From contig JACQRG010000028.1 of assembly GCA_016206565.1 (NCBI GenBank), positions 1 through 16,158 on the forward strand: a stretch of DNA of 16,158 bases. The letters are read 5' to 3'. Of this stretch, positions 7,069 through 14,234 are shown piece by piece. This stretch comes from Candidatus Omnitrophota bacterium. GTDB lineage: Bacteria > Omnitrophota > Gorgyraeia > Aquiviventales > Aquiviventaceae. Positions within the stretch are counted from its first letter, which is position 1. Every line of letters starts with the position of its first letter. The notes beneath the pieces are model-generated. The model was not told where the DNA came from. It did no database searches and saw only the letters and a list, made by a program, of their open reading frames with translations. The translations under genes and the position numbers were made by a program.

Positions 7069-8025
7069 ATGACCCCAGCTATCGCGATTGACCGCCTGAG
7101 CAAGCGCTACGATACCGTCACGGCGCTCGCTGAGATCTCCTTTGAGGTTCAGCCGGGCGAGATCATGGGGTTCCTTGGGCCCAATGGCGCTGGCAAGACC
7201 ACCACCCTGCGCATCCTCACCGGCCTCATCGCCCCGACCGGGGGCCGCGTGCGTATTGACGGCCTGGACGTGGCCGAGCGCTCGCTGGAGGTGCGCCGGC
7301 GCATCGGCTACCTGCCGGAGCACGTCGCGCTGTACCCGGAGCTGCGCGTGCAGGAGTACCTCGCGTACCGCGCCGGCCTCAAGGGTGTGGAGCGCGGCGG
7401 ACGGCGCTCGCGCGTGGCCGAAGCCATGGAGCGCTGCCGGGTGGCGGAGGTCGCGCGCCAGCTCATCGGGCGGCTCTCCAAAGGCTACCGCCAGCGCGTC
7501 GCCCTCGCGGATTGCTTGCTGGCCCGCCCGAAGATCCTGATCCTGGACGAGCCCACTATCGGCCTGGATCCCCACCAGATCCGCCAGACGCGCGAGCTCA
7601 TCACCGAGCTGGGGCGCACGACCACCATTTTGCTCTCCACGCACATCCTGCCCGAGGTGGAAGCCGCGTGCCATAAGGTCGCCATCATCAACAAGGGCCG
7701 CATTATCGCCGTGGACACGCCGCAGCGGCTGCGCATGCGCCTGCAGGGCACCCAGGTGGTGCGGGTCCAGCTGCGCGGGGAGCCCGCCGCGTTCGAATCG
7801 CCGCTGCGCGCGCTGCCCGGGGTCGCGCGGGTGGGCGTCTGCGGGCATGTGGACGGCTTCGCCTCGCTCGAAGTCGAGGCGGCCTCCGGTGCTGATGTGC
7901 GGGAGCCGATTTACCGGCTGGCGGTCGAGCGCCGGTGGGCGCTGCGCGAGCTCGCCCCGGTGCAGGCCTCGCTGGAAGAGGTCTTCATCCACCTGACGAC
8001 CACCGAACCGCAGGACGGCGGCTAA
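7069..8025 (+). CDS. ABC-2 type transporter ATP-binding protein (GldA/CcmA-like)
   Basis: The protein has 318 residues. Walker A GPNGAGKTT is at about 37-45, a YLPE segment sits in the Q-loop position (about 81-84; Glu in place of Gln is common in this ABC-2 subgroup), the signature LSKGYRQR is at about 136-143, Walker B ILILDEPT at about 156-163 and the H-loop STH at about 190-192. A C-terminal extension of roughly 100 residues is typical of the DrrA/GldA subgroup. I chose ATG 7069 (MTPAIAIDRLSKRY) because the conserved domain begins immediately; ATG 7045 in the same frame would overlap the predicted -10 box. It is the first gene of a four-gene plus-strand cassette and energises the permease encoded 5 bp downstream. 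Confidence 0.93.
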   Translation: MTPAIAIDRLSKRYDTVTALAEISFEVQPGEIMGFLGPNGAGKTTTLRILTGLIAPTGGRVRIDGLDVAERSLEVRRRIGYLPEHVALYPELRVQEYLAYRAGLKGVERGGRRSRVAEAMERCRVAEVARQLIGRLSKGYRQRVALADCLLARPKILILDEPTIGLDPHQIRQTRELITELGRTTTILLSTHILPEVEAACHKVAIINKGRIIAVDTPQRLRMRLQGTQVVRVQLRGEPAAFESPLRALPGVARVGVCGHVDGFASLEVEAASGADVREPIYRLAVERRWALRELAPVQASLEEVFIHLTTTEPQDGG

Positions 8026-8030
8026 AGCCC

Positions 8031-8774
8031 ATGAACCGCTTCTGGGCGCTGACCGGGAGGGAGCTTAAGGCCTTCTGGTGTTCGCCCATCGCGTACGTCG
8101 TGGGCGCGCTCTTCCTCTTGATCCAGGGCCTGGAGTTCTGGCTGCTGGTCAACTTCCTGAGCATGCCGCGGCTGGACCCGTCCATCACGATGCCGCAGCT
8201 GTTCTTCGGCGGCTTCTACTTCTGGCTCTCGGTGCTCATGCTCGTGCCGCTGCTGACCATGCGCACCTTCAGCGAGGAGAAGCGCACCGGCTCCATCGAG
8301 CTGCTCTTGACCGCCCCGGTCACGGACGCGCAGGTGGTGCTGGCGAAATTCCTCGGCGCGTGGCTGGCGTACGCCATCCTCTGGAGCTGCACGCTGGCCT
8401 ATTTCCTGCTGTTGCGGGCGTTCACCGCGTTTGCGTGGGCGCCGGTGCTGACGGGCTACCTGGGCGTCTGGCTGCTGGGCGGCGTGCTCATCGCCGTCGG
8501 CGTGCTGGCCTCGAGCCTGACGCGCAACCAGATCATCGCCGCGGTGATGGCCTTCGGGGCGATGCTGGTGCTCTTCTCGGTGGGCGTGCTCGAGGTGTTC
8601 GTGCGCGACCCGGAGGGCGTGAAGATCATCCGCTACCTCTCGCTGCTCGAGCACCTGGGCGGCTTCGCGAAAGGGATCGTGGATACGCGGCCCATCGTCT
8701 TCTACGCGACCCTGACGGCGGCGTGCCTGTTCCTCACCGGGCGGGTCGTCGGCCACCCCCGATGGCGGGCCTGA
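8031..8774 (+). CDS. ABC-2 type permease (GldF-like)
   Basis: The protein has 247 residues with about six transmembrane segments. The diagnostic loop of the GldF/NosY-type ABC-2 permeases is intact at about residues 73-97: PLLTMRTFSEEKRTGSIELL followed by LTAP. It begins 5 bp after the ATPase stop; its TGA overlaps the next ATG (TGATG). In Bacteroidota, GldF with GldA forms a transporter linked to gliding motility; in other phyla the same pair with a GldG-like protein is common but its substrate is unknown. The family is clear; the substrate is not. Confidence 0.92.
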   Translation: MNRFWALTGRELKAFWCSPIAYVVGALFLLIQGLEFWLLVNFLSMPRLDPSITMPQLFFGGFYFWLSVLMLVPLLTMRTFSEEKRTGSIELLLTAPVTDAQVVLAKFLGAWLAYAILWSCTLAYFLLLRAFTAFAWAPVLTGYLGVWLLGGVLIAVGVLASSLTRNQIIAAVMAFGAMLVLFSVGVLEVFVRDPEGVKIIRYLSLLEHLGGFAKGIVDTRPIVFYATLTAACLFLTGRVVGHPRWRA

Positions 8775-10183
8775 TGCGCGCGCCTCGCCTGCTCGCCTCG
8801 CTCAACTTAGCCGCCACGCTGCTGCTGCTGGGCGTGTTGTTCATCCTGATCAACTGGGTGGCCAGCCGCCGCTACGTGCGCTGGGACGCGAGCCCGGCCA
8901 AGATCACCACCCTCTCCGAGAAGACCCTCCAGACGCTCAAGGCGCTGTCCACGCCGGTATCGGTGGTCGTGTTCTACCAGCCGGGCCAGCGGCTCGCCCA
9001 GCTCGTCGCCGACCTGCTGGCGGAGTACGAGCGGCGCGCGCCGCAGCTGACCGTCGAATTCGTGGACCCGGAACGGGACCTGGCGCGCGCGATGCAGCTC
9101 GCCCAGGAGCTCAAGTTGGAGCAGGCCAACCTCGTCATCGTGCGCGCCGGCGCGCGGCGCAAGATCATCGAGGAGCCGGAGCTCGCGGAGTACGATTTCA
9201 GCGCCTTCTCCGAGCTCGGGCCGCAAATCAGGGCCTTCAAGGGCGAGGAGGCGCTCACCGCCGCGCTGTTGAACGTCACCCAGACGACGCAGCCGCTGGT
9301 CTGGCTCGTCAGCGGCCACGGCGAGAAATCCGCTCAGAGCCGCGAGATCACCGGCCTCTCGCAGCTGCAGCGCGCGCTCGAGCAGCAGAACCTGCGCCTG
9401 GAAACCGTGACCCTCCTGGAGCGGACCGAGATCCCGAAGGACGTGCAGCTGCTCCTCATCGCGGGCCCGACGCGCGCCTTCGCGCCCTCCGAGCTCGCAG
9501 TGCTGCAGCGCTGGATGGACCACGGCGGGCGGCTGCTCGCCTTGCTGGATCCGCTGCAGTCCACCGGCCTGGAGCCGTGGCTCGCCTCGTGGGGGGTGCA
9601 GGTGGATCCTGACCTGGTCGTGGACCCGGCCCGGCAGCTGCCGTTTGTCTCGGCCGCCAACCTGATGGTGACGACGTACACCAAGCACCCCATCGTGGAA
9701 AAGATGAAGACCCTGATTACCCTGTTTCCGCTGGCCCGTTCGGTCCGCCCCACCCAGCCGCTGCCGGCGTCGCTGACGGTCACGCCCTTGGCCCTCACCT
9801 CCGAGGCCGGATGGGGCGAGATGCAGACCGAGCAGGAGACCGCGCAGTTCACCGAGGGCACCGACCTGAAGGGCCCGGTGCCGATCGCGGTGGCGGTGGA
9901 GCGCAACGGCGCGCCGCCGGTGCGGCTGGTGGTCGTCGGCGACTCCGATTTCGTCAGCGACAGCCAATTGCTGCAGGTGGGCAATCGCGACTTCCTCCTG
10001 GCCGCCGTCAATTGGCTCGCCAGCCAGGAGCAGCTCATCGGCATCGCGCCCAAGACGCTGGAGGCCGTCCGGCTGCAGCTGACGCGCCGGCAGGCCGCCG
10101 GCGTCTTTTGGTTCAGCTTCACCGCCCTGCCGCTGGCCTGCGGGCTGCTGGGTGCCTTGATGTGGTGGCTGCGCCGCACCTAG
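8774..10183 (+). CDS. GldG-like membrane protein of an ABC transport cassette
   Basis: The protein has 469 residues with an N-terminal transmembrane segment (about 9-30) and a C-terminal one (about 441-463), placing the long middle outside the cytoplasmic membrane. Family marks include a VSVVVFYQPGQ strand, AFKGEEALTAALLNVT (about 154-169) and the SGHGE motif (about 180-184) characteristic of the GldG-type ABC-associated domain. The start ATG 8774 overlaps the permease stop by one base (TGATG); an in-frame ATG at 8762 is an alternative. It probably works with the ATPase and permease as an extracytoplasmic component. The stop is TAG. Confidence 0.9.
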   Translation: MRAPRLLASLNLAATLLLLGVLFILINWVASRRYVRWDASPAKITTLSEKTLQTLKALSTPVSVVVFYQPGQRLAQLVADLLAEYERRAPQLTVEFVDPERDLARAMQLAQELKLEQANLVIVRAGARRKIIEEPELAEYDFSAFSELGPQIRAFKGEEALTAALLNVTQTTQPLVWLVSGHGEKSAQSREITGLSQLQRALEQQNLRLETVTLLERTEIPKDVQLLLIAGPTRAFAPSELAVLQRWMDHGGRLLALLDPLQSTGLEPWLASWGVQVDPDLVVDPARQLPFVSAANLMVTTYTKHPIVEKMKTLITLFPLARSVRPTQPLPASLTVTPLALTSEAGWGEMQTEQETAQFTEGTDLKGPVPIAVAVERNGAPPVRLVVVGDSDFVSDSQLLQVGNRDFLLAAVNWLASQEQLIGIAPKTLEAVRLQLTRRQAAGVFWFSFTALPLACGLLGALMWWLRRT

Positions 10184-10200
10184 GGCGCGGCCCGTCCGCC

Positions 10201-10905
10201 ATGAAGTGGAAGACCACCCTCCTGCTGCTGCTCGCCGCGGTCGGCGTGGGTTCGTACGTGTCGCTCTATGAGCTGCGCCAGCCTGATCCGGAACAGCGCG
10301 AGCGGCGCAGCCGCATGCTCCTGCCAGTCAAGCCGGAGGCCATCACCCGCGTGGACTGGGCCCTGCCGAACGCGACCGCGACCCTGACCCGGGACGACGC
10401 CGGCTGGCGCCTCTCCCCCGACGGCCTGCGGGCGGACCCGGAGGCGGTGGAGCGCCTGCTGGATGATCTGACATTCCTCGTGAGCCTGCGCACGCTGGAG
10501 GAATCAGGAGGGGAGCTGCTGGCGCTGGGCGCCTACGGGCTAAAGCCGCCGGTCGGGCGGCTGGTGGTGGAGGCCGGCGTCGCCTCGATGACCCTGCTCT
10601 TTGGCGAGCGCACCGCGGTGGAGGCCAATCGCTACGTGCAGCTGGCCGGCCGTCCGGAGGTCTTCGTGATCTCGGACCTGCTCTTCGAGAACCTCAGCCG
10701 GCCGCCGGAGCACTGGCGCGAGAAGCCGGCCCCGCCTTCAGCCCCGGCCGCGCTCCAGGATAAAGCGCCGGGCGCGCAGGACGCGCTGCAGGACGGTCAA
10801 GTGAATGAGGACGGCCAGCAGCAGCAGGGTCCACCAAAAGAGGTCGCGCCCGAGCGGGCGCCAGGGCACCAGGACGCTGGCGGCCAGGCCGGCGAGATAG
10901 GGTAG
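10201..10905 (+). CDS. DUF4340 protein, apparently shortened
   Basis: The open frame gives 234 residues. An N-terminal membrane anchor (MKWKTTLLLLLAAVGVGSYV) is followed by a typical DUF4340 unit: ITRVDWALP, GWRLSPDGLRADPEAVERLL, LGAYGLKPP and a closing FVISDLLFENL strand. DUF4340 proteins regularly follow GldG-like genes, as here (17 bp gap). From about residue 180 the sequence becomes Gln/Ala/Gly-rich without family similarity and coincides with the antisense of the convergent phosphatidyltransferase gene, a 168-bp tail-to-tail overlap. Many DUF4340 proteins are longer, so the C-terminal part may have been lost at this junction. The first ~175 residues are confident; the tail may not be functional. 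Confidence 0.8.
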   Translation: MKWKTTLLLLLAAVGVGSYVSLYELRQPDPEQRERRSRMLLPVKPEAITRVDWALPNATATLTRDDAGWRLSPDGLRADPEAVERLLDDLTFLVSLRTLEESGGELLALGAYGLKPPVGRLVVEAGVASMTLLFGERTAVEANRYVQLAGRPEVFVISDLLFENLSRPPEHWREKPAPPSAPAALQDKAPGAQDALQDGQVNEDGQQQQGPPKEVAPERAPGHQDAGGQAGEIG

Positions 10906-11355
10906 GTTGCGCTCGGCGCGCTCCATCAGGTCCGGCCACTCGGTGTTCGACACCGGCACCTCCAGCGCGGCCCGCGCCTTGGTGTAGCTGACCAGCAGCG
11001 AGCCTCCGAGCACCAGCAGGCTCAGCGCCCAGTAGCCGGTCACCGAGGCGACCGCCAGCGCCACGAAGAGCTCCACGTACCGGTCGGCCAGCGCATCCAG
11101 GTAGGCGCCGAATTTCGTCACCCGGCCGCTGACGCGCGCCACCGCCCCGTCCAGCCAGTCCAACCCCACCACCAGCAGGCTCAACCCGCAGAACGGCAGG
11201 ATGGCCCGGGTGCGCACCAGCCACCAGCAGGCCAGCAGGGTCAGCAGCGGAGCCGCCAGGGTGATGGCGTTGGGGGGCACCCCGCTGGCCGCGACTATGC
11301 GGGCCAGCGGCTCGATGAGCCGGTTCAGCGCCGGTTTGTAGCGGGTCGCCAACAT
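10738..11355 (-). CDS. CDP-alcohol phosphatidyltransferase family membrane enzyme
   Basis: From ATG 11355 the product is 205 residues with several transmembrane helices. The full catalytic motif D-x2-D-G-x2-A-R-x8-G-x3-D-x3-D is present at residues 66-91 (DWLDGAVAR, then G, D and D at the required spacing); these residues bind the CDP-linked donor and divalent metal. A later YTKARAALE and MERAER pair resembles the phosphatidylinositol-phosphate/archaetidylinositol-phosphate synthase branch, so it probably makes a phospholipid head group; the exact acceptor is unresolved. I chose ATG 11355 because the conserved region begins there and a G-rich Shine-Dalgarno-like AGGGTGG lies about 5-12 nt upstream; an upstream in-frame start at 11442 would add unconserved residues. 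The 3' end overlaps the convergent DUF4340 frame. Confidence 0.88.
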   Translation of the reverse strand: MLATRYKPALNRLIEPLARIVAASGVPPNAITLAAPLLTLLACWWLVRTRAILPFCGLSLLVVGLDWLDGAVARVSGRVTKFGAYLDALADRYVELFVALAVASVTGYWALSLLVLGGSLLVSYTKARAALEVPVSNTEWPDLMERAERNLPYLAGLAASVLVPWRPLGRDLFWWTLLLLAVLIHLTVLQRVLRARRFILERGRG

Positions 11356-11623
11356 GGCCACCACCCTATCCCATCCCCCCCCTGAAATCAAGCCAGACAC
11401 AGCTTGGCGCGCCTCCTGGCAGGGTGGGGCCGCGGCCACCACGGCGAGCGAATATGCGGTTCAGCCCGGGGCGGCGCACGGCTCTGCGAGCACGGCCGCG
11501 CTATCTGACGAGCGCCCCTCGGCGCGAGGAGTTGCCGCGGCCGGTGCGCCGCCGCCGGGCGCCCGGAACCGCATCTGAGCGAGCCGGGTGGCCGCGGACC
11601 GCCCTGACAGGATCCGCCCTAGT

Positions 11624-11652
11624 TTGAGGGTTGGCACAGAATATGCTATAAT
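11624..11652 (+). promoter_or_regulatory. Sigma-70-type promoter of rpoN
   Basis: A perfect -10 TATAAT at 11647-11652 is preceded by TTGAGG (11624-11629, 4/6 of consensus) with a 17-bp spacer. The start would be near 11659, giving a leader of about 12 nt before the rpoN ATG at 11671. This AT-rich patch stands out in the surrounding GC-rich DNA. Confidence 0.6.
11631..11647 (+). promoter_or_regulatory. Candidate sigma-54 (-24/-12) element upstream of rpoN
   Basis: TTGGCACAGAATATGCT matches the RpoN consensus YTGGCAC-N5-TTGCW at every defined position except the first T of the -12 half. The invariant GG (11633-11634) and GC (11645-11646) are exactly 10 nt apart. The predicted start near 11658 coincides with that of the interleaved sigma-70-type promoter, so rpoN may be autoregulated. 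Confidence 0.5.
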
Positions 11653-11670
11653 CGCGGCGACTCACCACTC

Positions 11671-13080
11671 ATGTCGCTCCAAGCCAAACAGACAACTCAG
11701 CAACGCCTGATCATGGCGCCCAACATCTCCATGGCGCTGGAGGTGCTGCGCATGGCCGCCATGGAACTGCAGACCTTCCTCTACCAGCAGGCCGAGGAAA
11801 ACCCCTTCCTGGAGCTGGACGAACCCGAAGCCTCCCCCGAAGCATCAGACGCCCCTGACTCGGCCCCCAAAGAGGCGGAGGAAGACTCCGCCGGCTTGGA
11901 CGCGCAGGAAGATTGGACGGAGAACTGGCGCAACGGCGGGGCCACCGAGGAGGCGGATGAGGAGGAGAACCGGCGCAACCGGTTGGAGCAGCGCCTGACC
12001 AAGACCGCGTCCCTGCACGAATCGCTCTGCTTGCAGCTCGGCTGCCAGCCCCTGGGCCAGGAGGAGCGGCGGCTGGGCGAAGCGCTCCTGCGCCAGTTGG
12101 ATGACTCAGGCTACCTGAGCATGCCGCTGGAGGAGCTTGCCGCCAGCCTCTCGGCGGCCCCGCAGCGCCTCGAGGCGGTGTTGCGGGTCATCCAGCGGCT
12201 GGACCCGCCCGGCGTCGGGGCCAGGGACCTGCGGGAGTGCCTGATGCTCCAGCTGGAGCAGGCGGACCAGACCGAGCACCTGGCGTACCGGATTCTCCGG
12301 GACCACTTTCCGCTCTTTTCCCAGCACCGCTTAGCCCTGTTAGCCAAGGCGACCGGGGCGACCTCGGCCCAGGTGGAGGAGGCCTGCGGGGCGCTCAAGC
12401 GGCTCAATCCGAGGCCGGGCAGCGGCTTCGCTGATGACCTGCCCCCCAGCGTCACGCCGGACTTGATCCTCCACCGGCGGGAGGGCCACTTCGACGTGGA
12501 GCTCAACGACGAGGAGCTGCCTCACGTGTTGATCAACCGGCACTACCACCGGATGCTGCGCAACCCGCGCACCCCGCCGGAGGCCAAGGAGTTCCTGGCC
12601 CAGAAGTTCCGGCAGGCGAGCTGGGTCATCAAGGCCATCGAGGAGCGCAACGCCACCCTGCTGGCCATCGCGCGCTGCCTCATCAGCCTGCAGCCGGGGT
12701 TCCTGGAGCACGGGCCCCGCGCGCTGCGGCCCCTGACCCAGGCGCAGGTCGCCGGCCTGATCGGCCGCAACCCCTCCACGGTCAGCCGCGCCATCGCCGG
12801 CAAGACGATGGAGACCCCCTACGGCATCTTCCGCCTGGAGCAGCTCTTCCCGAGCGGCGTGCCGCAGGGCGGCGGCGCCTCGGCGGCGATGTCGGACGAG
12901 CAGATCAAATCCGAGCTGGAGCAGCTCGTCCAGCAGGAAGACCCCGGCGCCCCCTTAAGCGACGAGGCCCTGGTGCAGCGGTTGAAGGACCGCCACATCT
13001 GCGTGGCCCGCCGCACCGTGGCCAAGTACCGCACGTCCCTCAAGATCCTTCCCGCGTATCTGCGCAAGCGCCCCGCCTAA
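11671..13080 (+). CDS. rpoN: RNA polymerase sigma-54 factor RpoN
   Basis: The protein has 469 residues, normal for the family. Region I (about 1-47) reads LQAKQTTQQRLIMAPNISMA and continues to QAEENPFLELDE, the Gln/Leu-rich activator-interacting segment. Region II (about 50-110) is strongly acidic. The core-binding domain follows (about 110-300, with DPPGVGARDL), then the helix-turn-helix (about 354-378, QAQVAGLIGRNPSTVSRAIA) and the DNA-binding RpoN box ARRTVAKYR (about 446-454), ending in LPAYLRK. All parts needed for -24/-12 recognition and activator response are present. No Shine-Dalgarno precedes ATG 11671, and the predicted leader is very short. It is convergent with an operon encoding a sigma-54 activator, its kinase and a sensor, an obvious functional pairing. 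Confidence 0.97.
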   Translation: MSLQAKQTTQQRLIMAPNISMALEVLRMAAMELQTFLYQQAEENPFLELDEPEASPEASDAPDSAPKEAEEDSAGLDAQEDWTENWRNGGATEEADEEENRRNRLEQRLTKTASLHESLCLQLGCQPLGQEERRLGEALLRQLDDSGYLSMPLEELAASLSAAPQRLEAVLRVIQRLDPPGVGARDLRECLMLQLEQADQTEHLAYRILRDHFPLFSQHRLALLAKATGATSAQVEEACGALKRLNPRPGSGFADDLPPSVTPDLILHRREGHFDVELNDEELPHVLINRHYHRMLRNPRTPPEAKEFLAQKFRQASWVIKAIEERNATLLAIARCLISLQPGFLEHGPRALRPLTQAQVAGLIGRNPSTVSRAIAGKTMETPYGIFRLEQLFPSGVPQGGGASAAMSDEQIKSELEQLVQQEDPGAPLSDEALVQRLKDRHICVARRTVAKYRTSLKILPAYLRKRPA

Positions 13081-13094
13081 CCACACCACAGCAA

Positions 13095-13120
13095 CGCAGA
13101 AGCCCACAGAGACACAGAGG
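13095..13120. repeat. CACAGAGA-type short intergenic repeat
   Basis: Between the convergent rpoN and sensor genes lies a CGCAGAAG, CACAGAGA, CACAGAGG run. Sequences of the type CACAGAGACACAGAG occur as dispersed intergenic repeats in several bacterial phyla, to my recollection. A small hairpin (GAGGT/ACCTC, 13120-13133) follows but has no T-run, so I do not call a terminator. Copy number in this genome is unknown. Confidence 0.3.
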
Positions 13121-13159
13121 AGGTGCGTACCTCTCTCCGTTCCGTGGGCGACGCGGGAA

Positions 13160-14227
13160 TTACGTGGAATGCGTGGAAGTGGAGGCCGGGGCTTGGCCGA
13201 AGGCCAGGCGCAAGTGCCCCAGGGCGGCGCTGGCCAGATCCAGCAGGCGCCGCAGCAATTCGACGTGCTCCGGGGTGAAGCGGCGCTTCGAGTCGCTCGT
13301 GCGAAGGTTGAGCACGCCCACCGGCTCTTCCTGAGGGTCCAGCGCGATCGGAGCGACCAGCGAAGAGACCAGCTCCCTGCGCGCCATGCGGCTGGTCAGG
13401 CGCGCGTCGCTCGTCCGGCTGTCCAGCAGCAGGATGCCGCGCTGCGTCGTCGCCCATCCCGCCAGCCCCTCGCCCCGCCGCAGGCTCGTGCGCGCGATCA
13501 CGTCATCGCTTAAGCCCTGCGCGGCGTGAATGCGCAGGCGCTCTTTCGTCGCATCGAAGACCATGACGGAGCCGCCGTCGGCGCGGGTCGCCAGCGCGGC
13601 CGCCTCCAAGAGCGACTGCAGCACCCGGTCCGTGTGATAGGACACCACCGCCTGGTCCGCCGTCTCCGGGGTTGGCAGGATGGCGGCCAGCTGCCGGGCC
13701 TGGTACGCAAACTGTGCGAGCGCAGTGCTGACCTCCTCGAGGAGGGTCAACACCGAGCGGATGCCCGCAAAGGTGTAGAGTTTGAGCGAGAGGACGAGCG
13801 GCCAGAGCTGCTCCGCGTCCACGCCGGTGGCGGCGACGCGGCGCTTGAACTCCAGCTCGTCCTCGCGGGAGCCGACGATCACCGGCCCGATGACGAAGTA
13901 GCCGACGATCCGCTCCCACGTCGCACGGATCGGCACGCAGGCATAGGTCACCCCGATGGGGGTGGTCGTGCTGGAGGGCTCGTGCGGCGGGGCGGCGAGC
14001 GGCAGCAGCGCTTCCAGCTCCTCGCCGATGCCGAGCAGCCGGATCGCGCGGTCCGCGTCAACGCCGTTGGGCCAGCTAGGATTAGCGAGCAGCTGGTGGG
14101 TGGGGCTGACCGTTCGGATCGCCACGCCAAGGACACTGGCGAAGTGGTCCTGCAGCCGCTGCCATCGCTCGAGCTCAATGAGCTCCAGCAGTGCCGGTGA
14201 CCCGACGTCCCCCGTGCCGCCGCCCAT
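13160..14227 (-). CDS. PocR-like plus GAF domain sensor protein
   Basis: The protein has 355 residues, no membrane segment and no output domain. The N-terminal part (about 12-175) resembles the PocR sensory domain: LLELIELERWQRLQDHFASV, then YACVPIRATWERIVGYFVIG. The usual paired Cys residues and the Cys-His of many PocR domains are absent. A GAF domain follows (about 200-348), recognisable by the RVLQSLLEAAALATRADGGS helix, RRGEGLAGWA and the VGVLNLR strand. It starts 7 bp after the stop of the NtrC-type regulator, with AAGGGGAA just before the ATG, so it is co-transcribed with the two-component pair. It probably binds a small ligand and modulates the kinase or the activator, as NifA-like GAF modules do in cis; this role is inference. 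Confidence 0.8.
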   Translation of the reverse strand: MGGGTGDVGSPALLELIELERWQRLQDHFASVLGVAIRTVSPTHQLLANPSWPNGVDADRAIRLLGIGEELEALLPLAAPPHEPSSTTTPIGVTYACVPIRATWERIVGYFVIGPVIVGSREDELEFKRRVAATGVDAEQLWPLVLSLKLYTFAGIRSVLTLLEEVSTALAQFAYQARQLAAILPTPETADQAVVSYHTDRVLQSLLEAAALATRADGGSVMVFDATKERLRIHAAQGLSDDVIARTSLRRGEGLAGWATTQRGILLLDSRTSDARLTSRMARRELVSSLVAPIALDPQEEPVGVLNLRTSDSKRRFTPEHVELLRRLLDLASAALGHLRLAFGQAPASTSTHST

Positions 14228-14234
14228 GTTCCCC

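Larger units (their letters stand above)
11356..11670. other. Divergent intergenic region between the phosphatidyltransferase and rpoN
   Basis: This 315-bp gap separates the divergent starts. Its right end carries the rpoN promoter elements. An 8-C run lies at 11375-11382 near the phosphatidyltransferase start. I see no credible ORF, tRNA, riboswitch or strong terminator in the remaining sequence, which is very GC-rich. Confidence 0.5.

Noticed and set aside
6781..7992. Minus-strand open frame of 403 codons over the ABC ATPase
   Set aside because: The plus strand carries all ABC motifs in order; the antisense translation is low-complexity and also crosses the promoter region.
11370..11400. 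TTGATT and TAGGGT with 17-bp spacing upstream of the phosphatidyltransferase
   Set aside because: The -10 matches only 3 of 6 positions and the spacer contains an 8-G run; too weak to list as a promoter.
13117..13136. Small hairpin between rpoN and the convergent sensor gene as a bidirectional terminator
   Set aside because: The stem is only about 5 bp and there is no T-run on either strand, so intrinsic termination is not supported.
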